A stretch of 64,000 nucleotides of DNA from Mytilus edulis (Eukaryota > Mollusca > Bivalvia > Mytilida > Mytilidae). The number at the start of each line of letters is the position of its first letter. Positions within the stretch are counted from its first letter, which is position 1. The notes beneath the pieces were generated by a model. It was given only the letters and a program-made list of their open reading frames with translations. It was not told the origin of the DNA and ran no database searches. Where the stretch lies: the NCBI RefSeq assembly GCF_963676685.1, contig NC_092354.1:12592746-12656745 (forward strand), in the 5' to 3' direction. Shown here one piece after another: positions 21,697 to 30,840 of the stretch. The translations under genes and the position numbers were made by a program.

Positions 21697-23122
21697 TACA
21701 CCTTGTTTTTGTGTTCAGCAAGGATCTCTTCTATAACGTCTTGTTTTGTTTGTAAGACAGGGATCGCTTCTTTAACATCCTGTTTTTGGTGTTCAGTAGG
21801 GCTCTCATCTGAAAGGCCTAGTTTTTGTATGCCGGTTACTAATCCCAGATCTGGGGTTAAGGTAACTTCCGGTGACTTAGTATCGGAAGGCAAGACAGCA
21901 TATGTCTGTGACAGCAAGTTCAGTGCCACGGATGGCACGAACGCTGGTGCTTCGTGACTCAGCTTCCTTTACAACAGTTGATACAGGAAGTTTATTGACG
22001 AAATCTTGCACACGCTGGAACGGGTCTTCCTTTTCGTCAGGGAGATCACTAAACGCTTGGCTGTCATCGTATTCCAGGATACGAGCCTCGGCTTCTGCGG
22101 CTGCAGCTTCTCTCTGTGCTTCAAGAAGGTTAAACTTGGCTTTCAGCTCGGCTTTTTCACGGCTTACCCGTACGGCTTCTTGTTGCATTTGAGCCTTCCT
22201 GCGTATAGCCTCTTGTTCTAATTGCACTTTTCTGTGAGCAGCCTCCTGTTCTAGCTCAGTTGTTCTCTGTGCGGCCTCCTGTTCTAGTTGAACTTTACAT
22301 TGAGCGACTTCTTGCTCCATTTCTGCCTTTTTACGTATAGCTTCCTGTTCCATTTCTGCCTTTTGTACGTGTGGCTTCCTGTTCCATTTCAGGCTTTTTA
22401 AGTGCTGCTTCCTGTTCCATTTCAGCCTTTTTACGTGCGGCTTCCTGTTCAATTTCAATTTGTCTGAACAGGGCTTGTTCCTCTAACATTGCTTCCTGTT
22501 GTAGGATAAGTGCATGTTTTTCAACAAAGGCTATTTTAAACTTGGCAGCCTCTGCCTTGGCACGCTTTCTCCGTGCTAGGCTTGACATGTCTGACAAGTT
22601 AGAGCTACCGCTGCGTGAGGTTTTCTTACCTTTTGAGGTCTTTGTTTTGGTGGATTTGGCCTTTGTTAGGGCGAGGCGATGCTCGTGTAGTTTTTCCATA
22701 ACCAGTTCCACTTTGGACAGGCGAAAATCCAAAGAGAGTTTACATGCATCAATTTCTTTTTGACTCTCCAATGTTCTGGTCCTTTTCAGAAAGTCTAGGT
22801 ATTCATCTGTGAGCCTGCGATAATTATTACAGGCTTTAACAAGTTTGTCCTGGGCTGTTAGGAGTTGCTGGAGCTCGTTAGGAGGCGTCGTGACTTCCAA
22901 TAACTGGGATTTAATGTCTGTCCAGAGAGCCTCTTGTTCCTGACAGAACTTGTCACGTTTTTCAGTGAAAGCTCCTTTTCCTTTTTCCGTGAGGTCACGT
23001 ACTCGCCTAGCCTCGGGATTTTCGTCTGACTGTATTGTATTAGACGGATTTTCTAATAGTTCAGGGACATCTTCATCTGGGTGCTGATTCTCTTCTTGTT
23101 GTTCCACATGACTGGGATCCAT
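21697..23122 (-). pseudogene. BEL/Pao Gag N-terminal half (coiled coil)
   Basis: The frame starts at ATG 23122 (MDPSHVEQQEENQHPDEDV). The first ~190 residues are acidic then basic (KTKTSKGKKTSRSGSS). After that comes a long heptad-like glutamine/glutamate/alanine repeat (EMEQEAARKKAEMEQEA, in many copies), as in other mollusc BEL Gag proteins. Frameshifts near 22350 and 21910 divide it into three ORFs (22331-23122, 21877-22458, 21696-21938). Repeat slippage in the EMEQEA region is a likely cause of the first shift. Confidence 0.8.
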
Positions 23123-23250
23123 GTTGACTCAACGTTGTTTGGTTGCTGCCGAGTACACACAAGATATGTAGTCCACTGTCAGTGTAAAGGTATGTACGTT
23201 GCTACGTTATCGTTCCTTGTCTGGATATGTAAAGACAGGTTGTCGTCAAT

Positions 23251-23756
23251 TTACTATGCTGAGTCTGACTCAGCTAGTATAACCATGTGGTTGTATCGCA
23301 ATGTCGGCAAATTATAAAGAATAACAACTTGTGTGTATTGTTTGGTAAACTGAAAGAAATAAAAATACAATATTTACAATATGTACGAAGGAAATATAGA
23401 ATGTTCAATGCAATAATAATATCAAGTCAAAAACGAAAGTAGAATTCTCAGTTCAATTCAAAGTAATACACAATTACAGTTTATATTTGTTGAATAAACG
23501 TGTTTGTCAAGTTAACGGAATTAACGGAATTTATATTTGACAGTTTATGATTGATTTGAAACATACTTGACGGTGACTTGTCACAATATCCACAGTAGCA
23601 GTTTTGTTGTGGCATCTATTTGCAATAGACAGGTGAGGAAGAGAAAGTAAACGGTAGTGAAAATACGGATAAGTCCAGATTATTTCCGGAAAATATGAAT
23701 GTCTGAAAATTCAATCCAATAGACTTTATAGTAAATATAATTGCGAATGTGATCCA
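23251..23756 (-). repeat. 5' LTR of the BEL/Pao element
   Basis: About 506 bp, from TTACTATG...CTCAGCTAG to GCGAATGTGATCCA. It is the partner of 15291-16366 and holds the empty site for the MITE (AAAGAATAACAACTT at ~23316). On the minus strand the LTR starts TGGATCACATTCGC. The 128 bp between it and the Gag ATG is the leader, in which the primer site must lie. Confidence 0.85.
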
Positions 23757-24285
23757 GAATATTTACATTTACATGTTTGCAGTTAATGCATAACTCTTTG
23801 CATTTGCATTTTTTGTGTAAAGTTGCTAGATATTATAAAACAATTGTCCTCCCACATTATGTTTACTCCCAATATCTTCAAATTCAGTGAGCCTAATTCA
23901 ATTAATGTATTACTGGTCGACACGCTAAATGCAATAGATTAACAATTTGATTAGCGTGAATTTTTTAAATAGTTAAAATAGATTTTTTTTAATTTCAAGT
24001 ACAGTTGTGTTTTTTTTTTTTTTTTTTATTAATTGGAGAGTTAAGTTATGTTGATATGTTATATGCATTTGAATCTAATAAATATGAGCAAGTGCTTAAT
24101 ATTAGTCAGAGCGTATGCGTATGCGTACAGTCCGACCATATGAGTATTTTGAAAAGTATGCATACAGGTTATCAAAATAAAAATTCATACTGTAGAAAAA
24201 CAATATTTAATAAAAAGGAATAACTATGAGCAACGTTAACTCTCATATTACAGACATAAAAACATGAGAATTAAAAGCATAGTTT
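23757..24285. other. No gene; poly-T and 3' flank of lectin gene 1
   Basis: A long T run (24009-24027) and a GCGTATGCGTATGCG patch. The stretch just left of 24286 is the 3' UTR side of lectin gene 1 (on its strand an ATTAAA word, ~24205-24210, could be the polyadenylation signal). Confidence 0.4.
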
Positions 24286-24509
24286 TTAATGTTTCTCACA
24301 AATAAATGAAAATTTACGTGAACATTGAATGTCGTTCCATTTATATTTAGCACCACTATTCATGTGTGCACAGTCTTCTTGACCTGCATTATTAGGTTCG
24401 CCTGGGTTCCAGTCGGTATAGGTTAGCACGGTATTATCGGATTCCCATATAAAACGAGATTCTTGTACTGAATCATGAGCTCCAATCCACACGTGACCTG
24501 GGTTTTTAT
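24286..24509 (-). CDS. Lectin gene 1, exon 7: CTLD sugar-binding loop and end
   Basis: 224 bp from acceptor TTTACTTTCAG to a stop at 24286. Encodes GHVWIGAHDS..., YTDWNPGEPNNAGQEDC, KWNDIQC and FICEKH. EPN and WND are the calcium/sugar ligands. Confidence 0.92.
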
Positions 24510-27500
24510 CTGAAAGTAAACATCGTTCTTTGTATTTAGCTAATGAGTTATTTAAGAAATTATTTGAAGAGTTTGTTCATATGTTGTACTGTTACAACAC
24601 AGTCTCATGTAAGGGGACGTGTTGGATCCCGCGCACATATCTAACCTGGACACATTCTTTATGTGCTTGTCCCAAGTCTTGTGGTGCCTGTAATCGGATG
24701 GTTGTATTTTGTCGATTTCATATTTGTTTGAATTTTGTTCATTATTTTTAGCAGTTCTTGTGGTATCCTGTTGCACCACTGACCCGGGATCAATGTTGGA
24801 GTCGGTCCCCACTTACATGTTTAACATTCGTTATGTGCCTGTAATTCAAAGGTTATTTTTTGTTACTGTATATTATATCTGTTATTCGTTCATTATTTTG
24901 TACATAAATCAAACTGTTAGTTTTATCGTTTAACTTGTTTTACATTATCATTTCGGGGCCGTTTATATTCATTTTGCGGTGTTGGCTCATTGCTGACGAC
25001 CGTACGATGACCTATAGTTGATACTGTCTGTGTCAGTTGATCTCTTGTTGATAGTTGTCTCTTTGGCAGTCAAACCACATGATCTTTCCTTTTTATTTGA
25101 ATTTTAAGATTGCCTACTATTAGTACGTGTATTTTAAAAAACTGCAGTATTCTACTCAAATATTGCCATGAAATCTCTGTGAACCAGAATCAGAACACTC
25201 TAACCTAAATATTATACATTATGTTATAATACTTTTGCATTCAATGGAGTTTTGTAACTTCGTTCCTCGGCGTAGGCGTTCAGTCATACAAAATTCGCAC
25301 AACCAAGTTTGTAACTATTGGAGCAGGAACTGCTTACCCCTCCAAAAGAGGGACGAAAGACACCAGAGGGACAGTCAAACTCATAAATCGAAAATAAACT
25401 GACAACGCCATGGCTAAAAATGAAAAGGACAAACAGACAAACAATAGTACACATGACACAACACGAACCCCACCAAAAATTAGGGGTGATCTCAGGTACT
25501 CCGGAAGGGTAAGGAGGTCCTGCTCCACATGTGGCACCCGTCGTTTTGCTTATGAGATAACAAATCCGGTAAATAGTCGAATTCGGTAGGTCACATTTAT
25601 GAAAGGGAAGGGGATTGTAGTTACGACGTTAGGAACATATCCGATATCATTTGTGAAACGGTTATTCCATAACGGTCAACCAACTCGTAATGGCGTCCGT
25701 AAAAATTTCGAAGAGATGATTTCAACTTCACCATTTGGAACTCTTGATTTCATAGCTTCCTAGTGAGCAATAACCCTCTATCAAGAAAATAATGATAGGA
25801 AATGCAAGCACGGGAATATCGTATCAATTGGGAGATATATACACCGTATGCAGGTGCTGCTGGAATGTTGCTACTTAGAAATGGAAAGTTTACAATGGAA
25901 AGCTGAAATCATCTCTTTTGTCGAGAAGTGTTTTCATTGTCAATTTTAAATCACCAGATATCACACTTGAGTTTGCTGCTTTTGTTTTACTTACGTTGGA
26001 AGTGCTTTATTAACTTTGTATATTGAAACTTTAATGTTACAGATACCGATATTGTCTGGTTTTTTTTAAATGCATTCCGTTTTATATAGGGGTATTTATG
26101 TACTAATTACCATTCCTTTTGTACTTACCGATAACTATAAAAGATTTCAGGAACCAACTTTCAACAGTATTGTCAATTTTTACTAGGAATCCTCCCTTTC
26201 TATGACAATCAGTCTACAAACAAAAATTCTAAATATGATGTGAGAATAGAAAGGATGTCTTATATTTTCAATAATTCAAAAAGCTTTTTACGTTGAGTAA
26301 TGTCTGAAAAGACTAATGATTTCCCCTATGTTAAATTTTCAACTTTTCAAAAAATCTGCAGAATTTACCTTTGTTTCAAATAAAGAAAAACGTGGCATGA
26401 GTAATGAGTTTAATTCTGTACAGTACTACAGACACAATTTTGCATAACATTTCCTTGCATACAAAAATAACCATTATAGTTTTCACTTCTTTTTTACTTG
26501 TGTAAAAGCTTTAGTAACCAGGTAATTTCAAGTTTCTAAAATATTCTCAGTATAGATAGAAACCGCAAATAATAAATTAAAGGTGCTTAGAAATACCCAC
26601 GATATTAGCTTATGACCCAGACATTTTTTTTTACTGCAATGCGATATAGGATAAATTTCCTACAACTGTCAAATACAAGGAAATATTTTTCGACCCTCTT
26701 TTGTATGCAACCGGATGTGACGTACTATGATTTGTCGGTATTACATCAACAAAGCTGTTTTTCAATGAAATGTTTTTGAATTGTTTTTCTATGATTTAGC
26801 GGATGTTATAAGCAATAATTTCATACTTTAATAAAAAATTAAAAAGGAGATTTACTACCTCCTTGTCTCATCGGCATTTAAAATAAAATGTGTTTGCTCA
26901 TAAATCAATTAATTGTATTATACATCCTCCCATTTCTATCAAAAGTCCAATGACAGATAAAATAAACAAAATCAAAACATCATCGTTTTTTCACTCTTGA
27001 TTAGCAAACGTGTTTCATTATTGTCTTATATATTGCTATTTGTTAAGTTCTTTTATTAATTTCTCCGCTATACCTTTTTATTTTGATATTCCGAATAAGT
27101 TGGGAAACTGAAAAGGAAATTGCGATATTTATTTTGCTGTATCCAAACAATTACAAAACCATAAACCTTATTTCAAACATCTTACTTTTGCCGAATTCCA
27201 TGTCATCTTTGCTTTGAATTGAAAGTAATAACAACTTCTCATAAATTGTACCCATCCGGAACCACACGTTATTGTCCTGCCTGAAAAAAATAACAACTTC
27301 TCATAAATTGTACCCATCCGGAATCACAGGTTATTGTCCTGCCTGAAAATGTTTGAATTTTATTTGGTTAAATGACATTGTTGGAATAGAACTTGTCTTG
27401 ATATAGATTAGCGTTTACTAATCAGAATACAAAAACGGTACAAAACCTGATAGTTTGTATTACCTTTTAAACTGTAAAGATAGATTATCAAAACAGACAA

Positions 27501-30500
27501 TGGTCAGGTACCGGAATATAAGAGGGGTAATATCTTGTTATATATCTGTGTCAAAAAGCGGACAAACATTTTTAAATCATACACGTGCCTTCGATTTCTA
27601 ATTTTTATCAATAGTTTGTATAAAATTAGTAATACTACAAGCTGCTCCGTTTGGATTTCATTCCTTGGTTAACAAAATTTATAACAAAACTAAGTGAATT
27701 CTTATTCAAAAGCAGATGATAATTGTTCCTATTGTTTTGTTTGCAGTCTGCATTCATCAATGTTATTGTTATAAACCAGTTTAGTTTTAATTGTCGCACT
27801 AGGTTTAGTTCATATTTCAATTTAACTACCAACAAATTTAGTTCATATTTCAATTTAACTACCAACAAATTTAGCTCTTAAAGTTCATAATAAAATCAAG
27901 GTCTGAAAGGAAACTAAGTTTTTTTAATTTGTCATGTACATTGGTTTTGATACCTGATTCTCCCGGACTTCCCTTTTCACCATTTTGTCCTCGTGCTCCT
28001 GTAATTTGACATAAAGATATTATAAATGATGTGTTAAAAAAGTATAATCAAATTCAATAAGGGAAAGTCCATAAAATAAAGAACATTTTCAACCAACGTC
28101 ACGAATGGAAACTGACTGTTAAATTCATTTCTTGGTATTTTTTGAAAATTCTTAATGGTCATGTATAGCTTGCTAAACCTCCCGCTTATATGAACGTGTT
28201 TGTAGTTCCGTTTTTTTATTATTGACAACATCGGGTTGGCAAACTTAACAGACATACTCAGATAATATAAAAACTACATTCAAAACGGATAATATTTACC
28301 TCCATCTTTATCATCTTTAGTTAATGATATAACATTTAGTACATCAGTTAATGTTAAAACTTTAAAGACGAAGAGATAATATCATGACGACAATCGGATT
28401 GAGACTTGGTGCAATAGGATAAACATTCATTGCAGTACTCAAACTTATCATAGATACCAGGCTTAAAAAGACGTATCAGTGACGCTCGGATTTAAACCGA
28501 CTGTACGACGGCTGTATAGCCAATCAAGGTCGTTAATAACTTCCATTTGTTGTCGACTTTAAAAAAGGAAAAATACTCAAATATAAAACGAATTGAAGGG
28601 TATTGAGGACAGCTAGCTAGGGTAATGTATTCCTAGGGTAGACCATCCTGAGTGTTTGAAAAAGTTTTGTTAATACATGTATTGAGTTTTTATAATCAAT
28701 TAATATCTAATAATAGTAGGAGTCTAGCAATTGTTGTTCTTAGGTTTCTTCATGTGGATTTCTATAAACTCTTCTGTCATAACAAATTAGCAAAGAATAA
28801 AGCTAATATTGTACACTTGTTTTGTTTCTCTTTGTCATTCAATGAAAAAGAGTTGTTTGTCAGATATATGACGTATGAGTCATAGAAAAAAAAGAGGTTC
28901 ATTTATTTATAATAAATCTGCAGTTTTCTGTTATAATTGAATAATACAGAAAAAAACTATCATCATATAAGGCTTTAAAATTACTATCATATATTAAAAT
29001 CTACTCTTATTTATTACATTATTTTGGGGAAAATGGAATACAAAACATGTTCATTTAGCGTCAGTTTGATGTTCTCACCTATTTGTCCCTTGTCGCCAAC
29101 TGGACCCATATTTCCCATTAAACCTTTGTCACCTCTGATACCCTTTTCGCCATTTTCACCTTTTATGCCAGCAAGTCCAATTTCCCCCTTCGGTCCTTTA
29201 TCGCCAGTTGGTCCTTTTTCTCCAATCGAACCTTTCCTTCCGGTAGGTCCAACTAGACCAGTCTGTCCCATTTCACCATCCACTCCTTTGCTTCCGTTCT
29301 GACCGTTTGCACCAAGTGCACCTTTTTCTCCGACTTCCCCTTTTTGTCCACTTGGTCCTTCATCTCCAATGGTACCTTTGTCACCAGCGGAACCTTTTGC
29401 ACCTACTGCACCCTTTTCTCCTAGTAGTCCTTTTTCACAACTCATGCCCTTTTCTCCTTGTGATCCTTTCGTACCATTTTGTCCTTTTCCTCCTATTGGC
29501 CCTACATCTCCGAGTTGTCCCTTACTTCCAGCTGAACCTTTGTGTCCAGTTTCTCCTTTTCTACCTTGTTGTCCCCTATCACCAGCAGTGCCGTTATGAC
29601 CAACAGGACCCATTTCTCCTCTAGAGCCTTTTTCACCTTTAGGGAAATTCCCATGGTGACTACTAAATGTACCTTTTAAAAATACATAAAGCATTCCATC
29701 AACTGATCAATAAACATAAATGTCTGTTACATTGGTGTAGATAAAACTTTTGATCAACGAGTTTATGTTCCCACTTAATAACCAGTAATTGCTGTCCCTT
29801 AACGTTAAACTATGGGTTTTGGTAAAGTATTTGTTGTTCCATCTTCTCTGTGTAGTGTATTCTAAAATGTTCATAATATGATCGTCTTATTTATATCTAG
29901 CTATGGTGTTGTCTGTTTTTTTTCAAATTGTTAATTAATTTGAAAAATAATAAACAGTTATATAAATTAAGTCCCCGTTACGTCATGAGAATTAATTTAT
30001 TTTTGAATAAGACTGAATAATTGAAATTACATGCTTTAATTACCTAATTGATTTGACAAATGAGATTGTCTTTCCAAACAAGAAGTGTTCAATTGTTGAA
30101 TCTGCTTTTCTAGTTCCGAACTCTTTTCTATATATTCTAAAATAAAGGAAAACATTCATAGTATTAACATTGCTTGTTAACAATGTATTAATAAAGTGAA
30201 AGTTTTTTTTCAAATCGATTATTAAACGTATTTGTAACATTTTATAACGATTTCCCCCCTGTATAATTAATATTTCCAATGGTTGATTAAAATTTGTTAC
30301 CTGACTTATGGGTATAATTTGTCATGCTTGTTTTCTAATTTATGATTTATAAGTGTCGTTTCTCTTTTAAAAGAAATTATCCAGCATTATTGCTTATGAT
30401 AGGGTAAAAAGCGGTCTCAATCAGGATTTCCTGAGAAAAAAAAATGGGAGCCAAATCCCAAATAGTCGTGAAAAAATGGTTCCCACATTGCCAATGAAAT

Positions 30501-30788
30501 AACGTGTCAATCCCGAATTTTTGAAAAAAGGTCCGTCCATTCCACATTAGCAAAAAAATAAAAACTCTTACCTTCCAAGTATATGACTATGACTGTAACC
30601 GCAAGTGAAAAACATATCAACAGCATTATGGTCAGGGCTAAAAATGCTTTATCCCTCTTTTTACTCGCGTTACGAATTTCAGCAAGTTTATCATTGAAAG
30701 CATTAGTTTCTATACTATCTCTGCTTTGTTCTGATTTATTCCAGTCATCAGTTTGTAAAATATCTACCAGTTGAACTTGTTCACTCAT
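24286..30788 (-). CDS. Type II membrane collagen-like C-type lectin, gene 1 (7 exons, 450 aa)
   Basis: Joined exons: 30572-30788, 30044-30136, 29079-29672, 27954-27998, 27186-27280, 26129-26213 and 24286-24509. All have GT-AG borders and matching phases. The protein has a 47-residue cytoplasmic tail ending KKRDK, one membrane helix (~48-71, positive inside, so type II), a coiled coil (~73-103), 67 Gly-X-Y triplets (116-316) and a C-type lectin domain (322-450). The lectin domain has six cysteines (322, 333, 351, 423, 439, 447), WIG, EPN (414-416) and WND (434-436), so calcium-dependent mannose-type binding is expected. The layout is that of collectin-12/scavenger receptors: a surface pattern receptor. 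ATG 30788 is chosen because gene 2 starts at the matching codon and shares the leader. One triplet has Cys for Gly (residue 182). Confidence 0.88.
24600..25090 (+). repeat. Dispersed repeat family A, composite copy in lectin intron 6
   Basis: Two starts of the same repeat follow each other (CATATCTAACC...GTGCTTGTCCCAAG at ~24640 and TACATGTTTAACATTCGTTA at ~24812), then the standard end (ATTATCATTTCGGGGCCG, GACCGTACGATGACCTATAG, AGTTGTCTCTTTGGCA). The longer copy at ~34340-34665 shows the same order. Confidence 0.7.
25344..25935 (-). mobile_element. Penelope-like element fragment (RT end and 3' tail)
   Basis: The minus strand from ~25935 reads AAPAYGVYISQLIRYSRAC, YHYFLDRGLLLTRKL, VKLKSSLRNFYGRHYELVDR and YGITVSQMISDM with a few lesions: the conserved C-terminal region of the Penelope-like RT found widely in bivalves. 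It then runs into a non-coding tail ending in CCCTCTTTT at 25344. It lies in lectin intron 6 on the same strand as the gene. The short copies elsewhere are tails of this family. Confidence 0.8.
26129..26213 (-). CDS. Lectin gene 1, exon 6: CTLD middle
   Basis: 85 bp, phase 0 to 1, acceptor GTTTGTAG and donor GTAAGT. Encodes TDCHRKGGFLVKIDNTVES then WFLKSFIVI, the usual C...GG-L-V-x-I-x-x...E...F-L block. Confidence 0.9.
27186..27280 (-). CDS. Lectin gene 1, exon 5: CTLD start
   Basis: 95 bp, phase 1 to 0. Encodes RTITCGSGWVQFMRSCYYF...MTWNSAK, the canonical C-x-x-G-W...C-Y...W...A opening of a lectin domain. Its acceptor and first half are duplicated at 27291-27352. Confidence 0.9.
27229..27352 (-). 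repeat. 62-bp tandem duplication spanning a splice acceptor
   Basis: 27229-27290 and 27291-27352 are near-identical: each has TAACAACTTCTCATAAATTG, ACCCATCCGGAA, TTATTGTCCTGCCTGAAAA. On the minus strand each carries the TTCAG acceptor plus the first ~50 bases of lectin exon 5. Using the far acceptor leads to an in-frame TAA; the near one keeps the frame. Confidence 0.92.
27807..27874. repeat. 33-bp tandem duplication in lectin intron
   Basis: TTTAGTTCATATTTCAATTT plus AACTACCAACAAA occurs twice in a row. Confidence 0.85.
27954..27998 (-). CDS. Lectin gene 1, exon 4: five collagen triplets
   Basis: 45 bp, phase 1 to 1, with acceptor AAATTACAG and donor GTATCA. It continues the triplets without a break (GAR GQN GEK GSP GES). 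It is too short for an ORF scan but fits in length, phase and code. Confidence 0.88.
29079..29672 (-). CDS. Lectin gene 1, exon 3: collagen domain
   Basis: 594 bp, 62 triplets after a GTFSSHHGNFPK linker. X/Y positions are rich in Lys and Glu/Asp (GEK, GDK, GAK) and poor in Pro. Triplet 23 reads CEK instead of GEK by one base change. Proline-rich ORFs on the opposite strand are shadows of this exon. Confidence 0.92.
30044..30136 (-). CDS. Lectin gene 1, exon 2: coiled-coil neck
   Basis: 31 codons, phase 1 to 1, between acceptor TTTATTTTAG and donor GTAATT. Reads EYIEKSSELEKQIQQLNTS..., with leucine/isoleucine heptads, followed by a cysteine that could cross-link chains. Confidence 0.85.
30572..30788 (-). 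CDS. Lectin gene 1, exon 1: cytoplasmic tail and TM
   Basis: Encodes MSEQVQLVDILQTDDW..., then KKRDKAF and a ~24-residue hydrophobic helix. The donor GTAAGAG follows codon 72 plus one base (phase 1). An upstream in-frame TTG is not a likely start. The bases before the ATG (AACATAGT..TGAAA) resemble those before gene 2. Confidence 0.88.
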
Positions 30789-30840
30789 TTTCAACTACTA
30801 TGTTACGTCTATATTCGGTCGTTAAAAATTCTTATCAATG

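Larger units (their letters stand above)
15291..23756 (-). mobile_element. BEL/Pao LTR retrotransposon, near full length, inactivated
   Basis: Two related LTRs (15291-16366 and 23251-23756) flank, in minus orientation, gag, aspartic protease, reverse transcriptase/RNase H, integrase and DUF5641. That order (PR-RT-RH-IN) and the type of each domain place it in BEL/Pao. A purine-rich tract (AGACGGGGAG on the minus strand) abuts the inner edge of the 3' LTR at ~16367-16385. Many frameshifts and at least three in-frame stops interrupt the coding region. Nested insertions (a MITE in the 3' LTR, a Penelope-type tail in the protease) show it is old. No clear target duplication could be fixed because the LTR ends have drifted. 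Confidence 0.9.

Noticed and set aside
15291-23756. A firm target-site duplication for the BEL element
   Set aside because: AATAT occurs near both outer edges but the LTR ends are too diverged to place it exactly at the borders.
28299-28358. Possible extra 60-bp exon in lectin gene 1 ending in GATAAAGATGGAG before GTAAAT
   Set aside because: Phase fits, but it would break the collagen triplets that otherwise join perfectly between exons 3 and 4, and gene 2 has nothing like it. Alternative use cannot be excluded without RNA.
29024-29624. Plus-strand proline-rich ORFs opposite the collagen exon
   Set aside because: They are antisense shadows of Gly-X-Y codons (GGN read as NCC); splice sites and phases support the minus strand only.
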